Source: Duganella sp. BJB480 (GTDB lineage: Bacteria > Pseudomonadota > Gammaproteobacteria > Burkholderiales > Burkholderiaceae_D). From it: a DNA stretch of 64,000 bases. Within the stretch, counting starts at the first letter, position 1. Each line of letters opens with the position of its first letter. Below the pieces are notes generated by a model. That model searched no databases, was not told the origin of the DNA, and was given only the letters and a program-made list of their open reading frames with translations. The stretch spans positions 1-64,000 of the forward strand of contig QVIN01000016.1 of assembly GCA_003416985.1 (NCBI GenBank). The letters are read 5' to 3'. Below, piece after piece: positions 51,947 through 60,845 of the stretch. A program made the position numbers and the translations under genes.

Positions 51947-52874
51947 GGTCTTTCCTCCGCAGCAGGGCAAGCAGGCCGGTGGGACTGAAGATGATCATCG
52001 CCACCAGCAGTCCGCCCAGCACCAGCTGATGCCCGGTGGGGATCAGCGTCTTGAACACCAGTTGGTCCAGCAGGTACACCACCAGCGCGCCGACCACCGG
52101 CCCGGCGATGGTGCGGTAGCCGCCGAAGATGGCGGCGACGATGGGCACCGTGACCCACACGCTGTTGAAGGCGTAGTCAGGTTCGAGGAAGTTGATGTAG
52201 TGGGCGTTGAACGCGCCGGCCACGCCGGCCATGAAGGCGGACACCATCAGCATCAGCCCTTTGAGCAGCGTGCTGTTGACGCCCACCACGCGGGTGGCGT
52301 CCTCGCTGTCGTGCATGGCGCGCAGGGCGATGCCGTAGTGGCTGGCGCGGATGGCGCGGTAGGCCAGCGCGAACAGCAGCACGATGGTCAGTATCGTCAG
52401 GTAGGCGCCGGTCTTGCCGCTCATGTCGTAGCCGAGTATCGTCGGCAGTCCGGGGATGTTGGCGATGCCGCCGGAGCCGCCGGTGACCGAGCTCCATTCG
52501 GTGGCGAGGATGCGGAAGATGTGGGCGTAGGCCAGGATGGCCAGGGCAAAGTAGGGGCCGCGCAGGCGCAGCACCGGCAGCATCGCGATGGACGCCAGCA
52601 GCGCGCCGGCGCCGCCCAGCGCGATGCCCGCCAGTACAGGCACGCCCAGTTTGGCGGTGACGATGGCCGATACATACGCGCCCACGCCGAAGAAGGCGCT
52701 GTGGCCGAAGCTGACCATGCCGCCCATATTCCCCAGCAGCGCCCAGGACAGGGCGACGCAGCCGATCACCATGGCCGCGACGATCAGGCTCATGACGTAG
52801 TTGTCGGCGCCGAGCAGCATGGGAACGGCGACGTAAGCCGCGGCCAGGGCGGCGATCCACCAGAGGCGGGTCAT
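51939..52874 (-). CDS. livM: Branched-chain-type ABC transporter permease LivM
   Basis: 311 residues, about nine membrane helices. MGGMVSFGHSAFFGVGAYVSA and GGYRTIAGPVVGALVV are characteristic of the LivM permease. ATG 52874 overlaps the livH stop (ATGA); the open frame extends upstream within livH but is not used. Confidence 0.9.
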   Translation of the reverse strand: MTRLWWIAALAAAYVAVPMLLGADNYVMSLIVAAMVIGCVALSWALLGNMGGMVSFGHSAFFGVGAYVSAIVTAKLGVPVLAGIALGGAGALLASIAMLPVLRLRGPYFALAILAYAHIFRILATEWSSVTGGSGGIANIPGLPTILGYDMSGKTGAYLTILTIVLLFALAYRAIRASHYGIALRAMHDSEDATRVVGVNSTLLKGLMLMVSAFMAGVAGAFNAHYINFLEPDYAFNSVWVTVPIVAAIFGGYRTIAGPVVGALVVYLLDQLVFKTLIPTGHQLVLGGLLVAMIIFSPTGLLALLRRKDHA

Positions 52875-53743
52875 CCGCGCCTCCGGGCCGCGCCCATCAG
52901 GCCATTGGGCATCACGAACAGCACCAGCAGGAACAAGGTCATGCCGGCCAGCTCCTGCAGGGCCGAACTGGCCAGCGTGACGGTGAGCGCCTCGGCCACG
53001 CCGAGCAGCACGGCGCCCAGCAGCACGCCGGGGATCGAGCCTATGCCCGCCAGCACGGTGATGATGAAGGCCTTGACCGTCAACGCGCCGCCATACGCGG
53101 GCTGGATCACGCCGTAGCTGTACAGCGCCACGCCCGCGAACCCCGCCAGCATGCCGGCCACGATGAACGACACCAGCTCCGTGCGTCCGGGCGAAATGCC
53201 CATCAACTTGGCGGCGTCGCGGTTGCTGGAGACGGCCCGCAGCGCACGCCCGTACCAGCTGCGCGACAGCCACCACCACAAGCCGCCCATCAGCAGCAGG
53301 CTGACGACGAAGAAGATCAACTCGCTGCGCATGCTGTACAAGGGGCCGACCACGAAGGCCTCCTGCAGCCAGCTGGAACTGGTCGAGCGTACGTCGGCCT
53401 TCCAGATCAGCAGTATCAGGTTGGTCAGGATCACGCCGATGCCGAAGGTGAGTATCAGCGAGTTGATCTCGCGGTCCTTCCTGATGCGGCTGACGATCCA
53501 GTACACGCCGGCCGACGTCGCGCTGACCACGACCAGCGCGATCGGTATCGCCCACGCGGGATTGAGGCCCAGCCCCGATTCGACCGAGTAGGCGATGTAG
53601 GCCGCCAGCAGTACCAGCTCGCCGTGGGCGAGGTTAATCACCCGCATGGTGCCGAACACCAGCGCCAGTCCCAGCGCGATCAGCGCGTAGGAGCCGCCTT
53701 GCAGCAGGCCGGAATACAGCGCCTGGAATATCAGTTCCGTCAC
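52871..53743 (-). CDS. livH: Branched-chain-type ABC transporter permease LivH
   Basis: 290 residues, about eight membrane helices. LIALGLALVFGTMRVINLAHGELVLL is the LivH N-terminal hallmark, and GIGSIPGVLLGAVLLGVAE the conserved later loop. It starts 6 bases after the livK stop and overlaps livM by 4 bases. Confidence 0.91.
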   Translation of the reverse strand: MTELIFQALYSGLLQGGSYALIALGLALVFGTMRVINLAHGELVLLAAYIAYSVESGLGLNPAWAIPIALVVVSATSAGVYWIVSRIRKDREINSLILTFGIGVILTNLILLIWKADVRSTSSSWLQEAFVVGPLYSMRSELIFFVVSLLLMGGLWWWLSRSWYGRALRAVSSNRDAAKLMGISPGRTELVSFIVAGMLAGFAGVALYSYGVIQPAYGGALTVKAFIITVLAGIGSIPGVLLGAVLLGVAEALTVTLASSALQELAGMTLFLLVLFVMPNGLMGAARRRG

Positions 53744-53749
53744 GGCGGC

Positions 53750-54904
53750 TTACCAGGGCAGGCCCGGATACACCATCTTGCCGGTGGCCGTCTCCTTCGG
53801 CCAGACGATGACGATGTTCTTGCCCTGGTGCTGGCCCATGCGGTGCACGAAGTTGGGGTTGTCGCCGTTGGCGCCGAACTGCACGCGGCCGATCAGCGTT
53901 TCGCGGTCGGTCTTGCGCAGCTCTTCGGCCACGCCGCCTTTCTTCACCGTGCCCTTGTCGGCGGCGCGGGCGATGGCCTCGAACAGCAGCATCGATTGCA
54001 CGTAGCCGAACTGGCCGAGGTAGTCCGGCTCCTTCTTGTACAGCGCCTTGTAGGTGTCGGCGAAGGCCTTGCCGTCGGCGGTGTCGAAGACGGCGGGGAA
54101 GGGCAGCAGCGCGGTGCCGTACACATTGGGCATCAGGTCCGGGAACTCGGCGGCCATCTTGGGCGTGGCCAGCGACCACACGCCGATCATGGCCTTGACG
54201 GGCGGCTTGAGCACCCGCGCGGCGCGCAGGATGCCGACGTAGTCGTTCTCGTAGCCGACCATCAGTATCGCTTCCGATTTGTCCTGAAGCTTGATCTTGT
54301 TGATGATCGGCTTGAAGTCGGTGATGGCCGGATCGAAGGAGTGCGTGGTGGCCTTGATACCCTTGGCGGTCAGCGCCTTCTGCACCGAGTTGGCCAGGTC
54401 GGACGTGGCCTCCTTGGTCGAGAAGATGATGGACACGGATTTCGCGCCCATGTCGGCCAGGAGTCCCTGCACGGCCTTCTCGTAGCCGGCGGTGTTATTA
54501 ATGCGGAAGAAGTTCTTGCGGCCGCTGTTGACCAGGCTGTCGTCCACGCCACCGGAGGTGATGTAGACCAGCCCCAGTTTGTTGGCCGCGTCCGAGGCTG
54601 GCGAGATGTTGTTGGAGCCGTAGCCGCCGGTGATCGCCACCGCGCCCTGGCTGGCCAGCTTCTCCACCGCGGCCACCGCCTTGGCCGGCGCCGATTCGTC
54701 GTCGATGGTGACGATCTTGATCTTGTGCTTGCCGTTGGTCTTGTTGAATACCTCGGCGGCGACCAGCACGCCCTCCTGCATGCCGGAGCCCACGCGGGCC
54801 AGCGTGCCGGTGAGCGGCAGCTCCGCGCCGACCGTGAATTCCTCCGCTTGTGCGCCGCCAGCCAGTGCCATCGCGGTCAGCGCCGCGATTGTGATGTTTT
54901 TCAT
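53750..54904 (-). CDS. livK: Branched-chain-type ABC transporter substrate-binding protein
   Basis: 384 residues from ATG 54904 (GGGAGA upstream). Signal peptide with cleavage expected at AQA-EEF (residue 20). The mature protein begins with FTVGAELPLTGTLARVGSGMQEG, the LivJ/K-type type I binding fold, which serves branched-chain amino acids but also aromatic acids and amides. With an acyl-CoA ligase and an acyl-CoA dehydrogenase directly upstream in the operon, the ligand is more likely a carboxylic acid than an amino acid. Confidence 0.88.
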   Translation of the reverse strand: MKNITIAALTAMALAGGAQAEEFTVGAELPLTGTLARVGSGMQEGVLVAAEVFNKTNGKHKIKIVTIDDESAPAKAVAAVEKLASQGAVAITGGYGSNNISPASDAANKLGLVYITSGGVDDSLVNSGRKNFFRINNTAGYEKAVQGLLADMGAKSVSIIFSTKEATSDLANSVQKALTAKGIKATTHSFDPAITDFKPIINKIKLQDKSEAILMVGYENDYVGILRAARVLKPPVKAMIGVWSLATPKMAAEFPDLMPNVYGTALLPFPAVFDTADGKAFADTYKALYKKEPDYLGQFGYVQSMLLFEAIARAADKGTVKKGGVAEELRKTDRETLIGRVQFGANGDNPNFVHRMGQHQGKNIVIVWPKETATGKMVYPGLPW

Positions 54905-54921
54905 TCCAGTCTCCCTTGTGG

Positions 54922-56490
54922 TTATTTTTGTGCCAGTTGCCGCAGCTGTCCTTTCAATATTTTTCCGGTTGCCGCTGCGGGCAGGGCTTGCATTTCGATG
55001 ATCTCGGACGGGCATTTGTACGGCGACAGCAGGCCCGCCAGGTACTGCTGCAATTCCTCGGGCGTGACGCGGTGGCGCGGGTCGATCTCGACGAAGGCCA
55101 CCACTTCCTCGTTGCCATCGTCGGCGTTGCGGCCGACCACCGCCGATTGCGTCACCGCCGGATGGGCGTTGAGCACCGTCTCCACTTCCAGCGGATAGAC
55201 GTTGAAGCCGGAACGGATGATTAGCTCCTTGGTGCGGCCGACGATGAACAGCGCGCCGTCGGCATCCTGCCGCGCGACGTCGCCGGTATTGAGCCAGCCG
55301 CCGTCGCGCATCGCCGCCGCCGTCAGTTCGGGCTCACGGTAGTAGCCGGCCATGATGTTCGGGCCGCGCACCCACAGTTCGCCGTCCTCGCCGGGCGCCA
55401 CGTCGTCGCCGCCGGCATCCACCAGCCGCACTTCGACGCCGGGGATGACCTGACCCACCGAAGCGTCGTCGCGCGGTTGGTCGAGGCGGGTCTGGCTGAT
55501 GGTGGGCGAGGTCTCGGTCATGCCGTAGCCGTTGTGCAGCGGCAGGCCAAACAGCTGCTGCACCTGCGCCTTCAGGCTGGGCGCCAGCGGCGAGCCGCCG
55601 GCGTAGATGAAGCGCAGCCGCGACGCCAGCGGTTCACCGGCGCCGCCCAGCTGCTCCAGTAGTCGCGCGTACATGGCGGGCACGCCTTGCAGGATGGTCA
55701 GGCCGTCGTCGCGGATCGCCTTCAGCACGGCCTCCGGCGCGAAGCGCGGGCACAGGTACAGGCAGGCGCCCGCGTACAGGGTGCCCAGCATGACCGAGGC
55801 CAGGCCGTAGACGTGGGTGATGGGCAGCACGCCGTAGGCGCGGTCGGTGGGCGTGAGGCCGCGCAGGGTACTGGAGACGGCGGCGATGAACAGCAGGTTG
55901 CGGTGCGTGAGCATCACGCCCTTGGGCTGGCCGGTGGTGCCGGTGGTGTAGATCAGCGCCGCCACCTGTTGCGCCGGATCGGCGTGCACCGGCTCCGGCG
56001 CGCAGTGGGCGTTGAGCGCGCCGATCATCCAGGTGCCGAACGGCGAGGGCGTGGGCACGGCAGCATGGCGCTGGCCGTGCGCGGCCGATTCCGGCGAGGA
56101 GGGAGACGTTCCCGAGCCATCGCCCGGCGCCGCCAGGTAGATCACCCGCCGCGCGCCGCTATGGCCCAGGATCTGGTCCACCTCGCGCGCCGACAGGCGG
56201 CCGTTGACGTTGACGATCCACGCGTCGATGTCGGCCGCGGCGAAGATCAGCGCCACCTGCGCGGCGCAGTTTTCGCCGACCACCATCAGTCGGTCGCCGG
56301 GCCTCACTTCCAGCGCGCGCAGCAGGTTCGCGGTTTCGTCGATGGCGGCGGTCAGCTCGGCGTAGGACCAGTGGCGCGCGCCATCGTGCAGCGCCGGCGC
56401 CTGCGGCGCGCGTTCGGCCCAGCGGCGTGGGATGCCGCCCAGGCGCGCGGGCAGCGTGGCAAGCAGGCGGCCGGTGTCGAGGGCCTCCAT
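54922..56490 (-). CDS. Acyl-CoA ligase (AMP-dependent synthetase)
   Basis: 522 residues. ANL-superfamily motifs in order: YTTGTTGQPKGVMLTH (P-loop), GYGMTETSPT, TGDVARQDADGALFIVGRTKELI hinge, and the C-terminal ATGKILKGQLRQL with its catalytic lysine. It activates a carboxylic acid with ATP and CoA. ATG 56490 overlaps the ACAD stop by one base (TGATG). A stretch near residues 125-150 (DGSGTSPSSPESAAHGQRHA) is a polar insertion not expected in the core fold. The acid substrate is unknown. Confidence 0.88.
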   Translation of the reverse strand: MEALDTGRLLATLPARLGGIPRRWAERAPQAPALHDGARHWSYAELTAAIDETANLLRALEVRPGDRLMVVGENCAAQVALIFAAADIDAWIVNVNGRLSAREVDQILGHSGARRVIYLAAPGDGSGTSPSSPESAAHGQRHAAVPTPSPFGTWMIGALNAHCAPEPVHADPAQQVAALIYTTGTTGQPKGVMLTHRNLLFIAAVSSTLRGLTPTDRAYGVLPITHVYGLASVMLGTLYAGACLYLCPRFAPEAVLKAIRDDGLTILQGVPAMYARLLEQLGGAGEPLASRLRFIYAGGSPLAPSLKAQVQQLFGLPLHNGYGMTETSPTISQTRLDQPRDDASVGQVIPGVEVRLVDAGGDDVAPGEDGELWVRGPNIMAGYYREPELTAAAMRDGGWLNTGDVARQDADGALFIVGRTKELIIRSGFNVYPLEVETVLNAHPAVTQSAVVGRNADDGNEEVVAFVEIDPRHRVTPEELQQYLAGLLSPYKCPSEIIEMQALPAAATGKILKGQLRQLAQK

Positions 56491-57644
56491 CAGGCCCCGG
56501 CCGCCTTGATCATGTTGCGGGCGATGACCAGCTGCTGGATCTGCGAGGTGCCTTCGTAGATGCGGAACAAACGCACGTCGCGGTAGAAGCGCTCGGCCGC
56601 ATAGTCCGACACGTAGCCCGCGCCGCCGTGGATCTGCACCGAGCGGTCGGCCACGCGGCCGCACATCTCGGAGGCGAACAGCTTGCAGCACGAGGCCTCG
56701 GTCGGGATGTCCTCGCCGTTGTCGCGGCGGCGGGCGGCGTCCAGCACCATGCTGCGGGCGGCGTAGATCTCGGCCTTGCTGTCGGCCAGCATGGCCTGGA
56801 TCAGCTGGAACTCGGCGATGGGCTGGCCGAACTGCTGGCGCTCCATCGCGTAGCGCAGCGCGTCCTCCAGCATGCGCTCGGCCACGCCCACGCAGATGGC
56901 GGAGATGTGCAGGCGGCCCTTGTCCAGCACCTTCATCGCGGTCTTGAAGCCCTGGCCCTCCTTGCCGCCGATGATGCAGGCGGCCGGCACGCGGCAGTTC
57001 TCGAAGATCACGTCGCAGGTATGGGCGCCTTGCTGGCCCATCTTCCTGTCCTTTTTGCCGAGCGAGATGCCGGGCGTGCCGCGTTCGACGATGAAGGCCG
57101 ATACGCCGCCCGGTCCCTTGCGCGTGGCGTCGGTGCGCGCCATCACGGTGAACACGCCGGCCTCCGGCGCATTGGTGATGTATCGCTTGGTGCCGTTGAT
57201 GATGTAGTGGTCGCCGTCGCGCACGGCGGAGGTGGTGAGCGAGCCGGCGTCGGAGCCGTATCCCGGCTCGGTCAGCGCGAAGGAGCCGACGATTTCGCCG
57301 GAGGCCATGCGCGGCAGCCAGGCGTTCTTCTGTTCCTCGGTGCCGTCGATCAGGATGCCCTGCGAGCCGATGCCGTTGTTGGTGCCGAACAGCGAGCGGA
57401 AGGCGGGCGAGGTGCGGGCGATTTCAAACGCGGCCAGCACTTCCTCCTCCATCGTCAGACCCAGGCCGCCATATTGTTCGGGGATGGAGAGGCCGAACAG
57501 GCCCAGTTCGCGCATCTGCGCCACCAGCGCCGGGGGGATCTCGTCGGTTTCGGCCACTTGCTGCTCGTGCGGCACCAGCTGTTCGCGCACGAAGCGGCGG
57601 ATGCTGTCCAACAGGATGTTGAGCGTTTCCTGGTCTCTTATCAT
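56490..57644 (-). CDS. Acyl-CoA dehydrogenase
   Basis: 384 residues. FAD-linked alpha,beta-dehydrogenation of an acyl-CoA. FALTEPGYGSDAGS contacts flavin, and the RLFRIYEGTSQIQQLVIARNM region near the C-terminus holds the likely catalytic glutamate (IYEGTS), as in short/medium-chain and isobutyryl-type enzymes. It is the first gene of the operon with the ligase and livKHMGF. No enoyl-CoA hydratase or thiolase is adjacent, so the rest of the pathway must be elsewhere. Confidence 0.92.
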   Translation of the reverse strand: MIRDQETLNILLDSIRRFVREQLVPHEQQVAETDEIPPALVAQMRELGLFGLSIPEQYGGLGLTMEEEVLAAFEIARTSPAFRSLFGTNNGIGSQGILIDGTEEQKNAWLPRMASGEIVGSFALTEPGYGSDAGSLTTSAVRDGDHYIINGTKRYITNAPEAGVFTVMARTDATRKGPGGVSAFIVERGTPGISLGKKDRKMGQQGAHTCDVIFENCRVPAACIIGGKEGQGFKTAMKVLDKGRLHISAICVGVAERMLEDALRYAMERQQFGQPIAEFQLIQAMLADSKAEIYAARSMVLDAARRRDNGEDIPTEASCCKLFASEMCGRVADRSVQIHGGAGYVSDYAAERFYRDVRLFRIYEGTSQIQQLVIARNMIKAAGA

Positions 57645-57693
57645 GGGTCTCCCTTTTCGGCAGACTTCAATGTGCCGATTCGGCCAGACCCTG

Positions 57694-58020
57694 TCAAGCT
57701 TTGGTGTTGATTAGCGTCCCGATATTCTGGTCGGCGGCTTGTATCACCTTGGCCGACAGATCGAATTGCGCCTTGTAGACCAACGAGTTGGTGGTTTCGG
57801 TGGCGAGGTCGGTGGCGCTGGGCGCGTCCGCCGCCTGCAGTTGCTGCGCCTGGAAGGAGATCGACACGCCGCTGCCGGCCGGGGCGTTTTCCTTGAACAC
57901 GGCCTGCGCCGGCTGGAAGCCCTGGGTGCCGGTGTTGGCGATCGCGTGCGCGCTGTTGCCCAACGCGCGTTCGGCGGCGTTGAGTCCGGTGACTCCTGAA
58001 CTGAGTGCGGCGATGGCCAT
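57694..58020 (-). CDS. Lone flagellar-rod-like protein
   Basis: 108 residues from ATG 58020 (AAGGAAA upstream). The N-terminus (SGVTGLNAAERALGNSAHAIANTGTQGFQP) carries the coiled-coil pattern shared by flagellar rod and hook proteins (cf. SxNIANxxTxGf), and the C-terminus (AQFDLSAKVIQAADQNIGTLINT) the matching rod C-helix. It is shorter than FlgB/FlgC and stands outside any flagellar operon here. It may be an orphan rod-like protein. Confidence 0.65.
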   Translation of the reverse strand: MAIAALSSGVTGLNAAERALGNSAHAIANTGTQGFQPAQAVFKENAPAGSGVSISFQAQQLQAADAPSATDLATETTNSLVYKAQFDLSAKVIQAADQNIGTLINTKA

Positions 58021-58164
58021 GATCGATATTTCCTTTCGGCAATTAAAGCTAGTGTACACCGGGGCGCCGGGCATTGCACGTGTTTGATTAAAAATTCGGC
58101 AGGCTTGACGTCGCCATGCAACTGGGTGAGTATTGTCGGAGAGATACTTTTGCGGAAATGTTAC

Positions 58165-59034
58165 ATGCCTAAGTTACGCCGGCTGCTGTGCGCCTGCCTG
58201 ATGCTGCTCGCGGCGGCGGCCGGGGCCGAACCCATCGTGGTGCATTATCCCAGGGCCGAGAGCGCCGACGATGAGCGCGGCGAGTACGGCCTGGCGCTGT
58301 TGCAACTGGCGCTGGCCAAGTCGGGCGGCTTGTACCGGGTGGAGTTGTCGCCGACCCGCATGCAGCAGAACCGCGCGCTGGTGGAATTGCAGTCCGGCTC
58401 CGGCCGCATCGACATCGTCGGCACCATGACCTCGGTCGAGCGCGAGCAGGCGCTGCTGCCGGTGCGGATACCGATGACGCGCGGCCTGATCGGCTGGCGC
58501 TTCGTCCTGCTGCGTGGCGACCGCAAGGAATTGCTGCGCGAAGTGCGCTCGGTGGACGAGCTGAAGAGGTTTTCCACCGCCCAGGGGCATGACTGGCCGG
58601 ACCTGCGCATCCTGCGCCACAGCGGCCTGCAAGTGCATGCGCTGGCCGCCTACAACGGCTTGTTCGGCATGCTGAACGCCGGGCGGATCGACTGGGCGCC
58701 GCGCTCGGCCTACGAGATCTGGGCCGAGGCGGCGCGCCATCCCGAGCTGGCAATCGATCCGTATATTGTGCTGCACTATGTCACCGCCGATTACTTTTTC
58801 GTCAATCGCGACAACCCGGCCCTGGCCGAGGCGGTGCGGGCCGGCCTGGAAACGGCGCTGGCCGACGGCAGCTTCGCGCGTCTGTTCGACCAGCACTTCG
58901 CTCGCCTGCTGCGCAAGGCCAGGTTCGACCGGCGCCGGGTGATCGAGCTGCCCAATCCGCTGTTGCCGCCGCAGACTCCGCTGGCGCGCAAGGAGCTGTG
59001 GTTCACCCCGGCCGATTTGAAACGCCATCCGTAG
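58165..59034 (+). CDS. Periplasmic substrate-binding-like protein (type II fold)
   Basis: 289 residues with a signal peptide (about 1-22, ending AGA). The body follows the extracellular solute-binding family 3 pattern but lacks a neighbouring transporter. Proteins of this kind stand alone in many betaproteobacteria, often as possible sensors. GGAAA precedes ATG 58165, and an upstream in-frame ATG at 58084 is rejected because it would bury the signal peptide. The ligand is unknown. Confidence 0.75.
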   Translation: MPKLRRLLCACLMLLAAAAGAEPIVVHYPRAESADDERGEYGLALLQLALAKSGGLYRVELSPTRMQQNRALVELQSGSGRIDIVGTMTSVEREQALLPVRIPMTRGLIGWRFVLLRGDRKELLREVRSVDELKRFSTAQGHDWPDLRILRHSGLQVHALAAYNGLFGMLNAGRIDWAPRSAYEIWAEAARHPELAIDPYIVLHYVTADYFFVNRDNPALAEAVRAGLETALADGSFARLFDQHFARLLRKARFDRRRVIELPNPLLPPQTPLARKELWFTPADLKRHP

Positions 59035-59124
59035 GACAACTCGCTATCTTTATGCTACCCTCCCGCCCGTAGTTGCATGGGCGAAACATGTACTTTAGTT
59101 ACATGAAAATATAAGGGGCTTTAG

Positions 59125-60759
59125 ATGGCAATATTTGATTTTCTGGAAAAGGAACGGACGGTGGCGGGGTCCGGTTTCAATCGTTGGCTGGTGCCGCCCG
59201 CGGCGCTGGCGATCCACCTGTGCATCGGCATGGCGTACGGCTTCTCGGTGTTCTGGCTGCCGCTGTCGCGCGCGCTCGGCATCAAGGAGGCGCTGGCCTG
59301 TCCGGCCGACATGGACCTGATGGCCCGGATACTGTCGTCCACCTGCGACTGGCAGATCTCCATGCTGGGCTGGATGTACACGATGTTCTTCGTCTTCCTC
59401 GGCCTGTCCGCCTGGCTGTTTGGCGGCTGGCTGGAGCACGCCGGCCCGCGCAAGGCCGGCGTGGTGTCGGCGCTGTGCTGGTGCGGCGGCCTGGTGATCT
59501 CGGCGCTGGGCGTGTACCAGCACCAGATCTGGCTGATGTGGCTGGGCTCCGGCGTGATCGGCGGCATCGGCCTGGGGCTGGGCTACATCTCGCCCGTGTC
59601 CACGCTGATCAAATGGTTCCCGGACCGGCGCGGCATGGCGACCGGCATGGCCATCATGGGCTTCGGCGGCGGCGCGATGATCGGCGCGCCATTGGCCGAC
59701 AAGCTGATGAAGTTCTTCGCCACCGCCGATTCGGTCGGCGTGTGGCAGACCTTCCTGGTGATGGCGGCGATCTACTTCGTCTTCATGCTGGCCGGCGCGC
59801 TGTCGTACCGCGTGCCGCCGACCGGCTGGAAACCGGCCGGCTGGACGCCGCCGGCCAAGGCCAGCGCCAACACCATGATCACCAGCCGCCACGTCCATGC
59901 CAGCAAGGTGTGGGGCATCCCGCAATTCTGGCTGGTGTGGCTGGTGCTGTGCCTGAACGTGACGGCCGGTATCGGCATCCTGGGCATGGCCTCGCCGCTG
60001 CTGCAGGAGATCTTCGCCGGCCGGCTGCTGGGCGTGAACGTCGCGTTCAACGATTTGACGCTGGCGCAGAAGGGCCAGATCGCCGCCATCGCCGCCGGCT
60101 TCACCGGCCTGCTGTCGCTGTTTAACATCGGCGGCCGTTTCGTCTGGGCCTCGTGCTCGGACTACCTGGGCCGCAAGGCCACCTACAGCATCTTCCTGGT
60201 GCTGGGCATCGCGCTGTATGGCCTGGTGCCGTCGATGGCGCACGGCGGGCAGCTGGCGCTGTTCGTCGGCTTCTTCTGCATCATCCTGTCGATGTACGGC
60301 GGCGGCTTCGCCACCGTGCCGGCCTACCTGGCCGACTTGTTCGGCACCCAGATGGTGGGCGCGATCCACGGCCGCCTGCTGACCGCGTGGTCGGTGGCCG
60401 GCGTGTTCGGCCCTCTGCTGGTGACCTACATCCGCGAATACCAGATCGCGCACGGTGTGCCGAAGGCGCAGGCCTACGACATCACCATGTACGTGCTGGC
60501 GGGCCTGCTGGTGCTTGGTCTGCTGTGCAACCTGATGGTGCGCCCGGTGGCCGATAAACATTTCATGACCGAGGCCGAACTGGCCTCCGAGAAGAAGCTG
60601 GCGCACGAGCGGGACGCCGCCGCATCGAGCGGCACGGCGGTCGCCTCGAACGGCGTGACCAGCCCTGTGGCCGTGGCCTTCGGCTGGCTGGCGGTCGGCA
60701 TTCCGCTGGCGATCGGCGTGTGGCTGACGGTGCAAAAAGCTGCCGTGTTATTTAAATAA
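59125..60759 (+). CDS. OFA-family MFS transporter (oxalate/formate antiporter-like)
   Basis: 544 residues, 12 membrane helices with a larger central loop and a long hydrophobic-ended C-terminus. LGYISPVSTLIKWFPDRRGMATGMAIMGFGGGAMIGAP and the DYLGRKATY loop are OFA-family features. Members exchange oxalate/formate or import monocarboxylates. AAGGGG lies before the start, and a strong terminator follows at 60784-60829, so it is a single-gene unit. The actual substrate is not decided. Confidence 0.88.
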   Translation: MAIFDFLEKERTVAGSGFNRWLVPPAALAIHLCIGMAYGFSVFWLPLSRALGIKEALACPADMDLMARILSSTCDWQISMLGWMYTMFFVFLGLSAWLFGGWLEHAGPRKAGVVSALCWCGGLVISALGVYQHQIWLMWLGSGVIGGIGLGLGYISPVSTLIKWFPDRRGMATGMAIMGFGGGAMIGAPLADKLMKFFATADSVGVWQTFLVMAAIYFVFMLAGALSYRVPPTGWKPAGWTPPAKASANTMITSRHVHASKVWGIPQFWLVWLVLCLNVTAGIGILGMASPLLQEIFAGRLLGVNVAFNDLTLAQKGQIAAIAAGFTGLLSLFNIGGRFVWASCSDYLGRKATYSIFLVLGIALYGLVPSMAHGGQLALFVGFFCIILSMYGGGFATVPAYLADLFGTQMVGAIHGRLLTAWSVAGVFGPLLVTYIREYQIAHGVPKAQAYDITMYVLAGLLVLGLLCNLMVRPVADKHFMTEAELASEKKLAHERDAAASSGTAVASNGVTSPVAVAFGWLAVGIPLAIGVWLTVQKAAVLFK

Positions 60760-60783
60760 CACAGTAGAATAGGGCGCCAGTTC

Positions 60784-60829
60784 GCGGGGCTGGTCCGGCA
60801 TTGTGCCGGGCCAGCCCCGCTTTCATTTT
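60784..60829 (+). terminator. Intrinsic terminator after the OFA transporter
   Basis: 17-base arms (60784-60800 and 60804-60820) around a TTG loop pair at 16 of 17 positions, the exception being a G-U pair, and are followed by TTTCATTTT. Confidence 0.88.
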
Positions 60830-60845
60830 CGGGAGCCCTTGGTAC

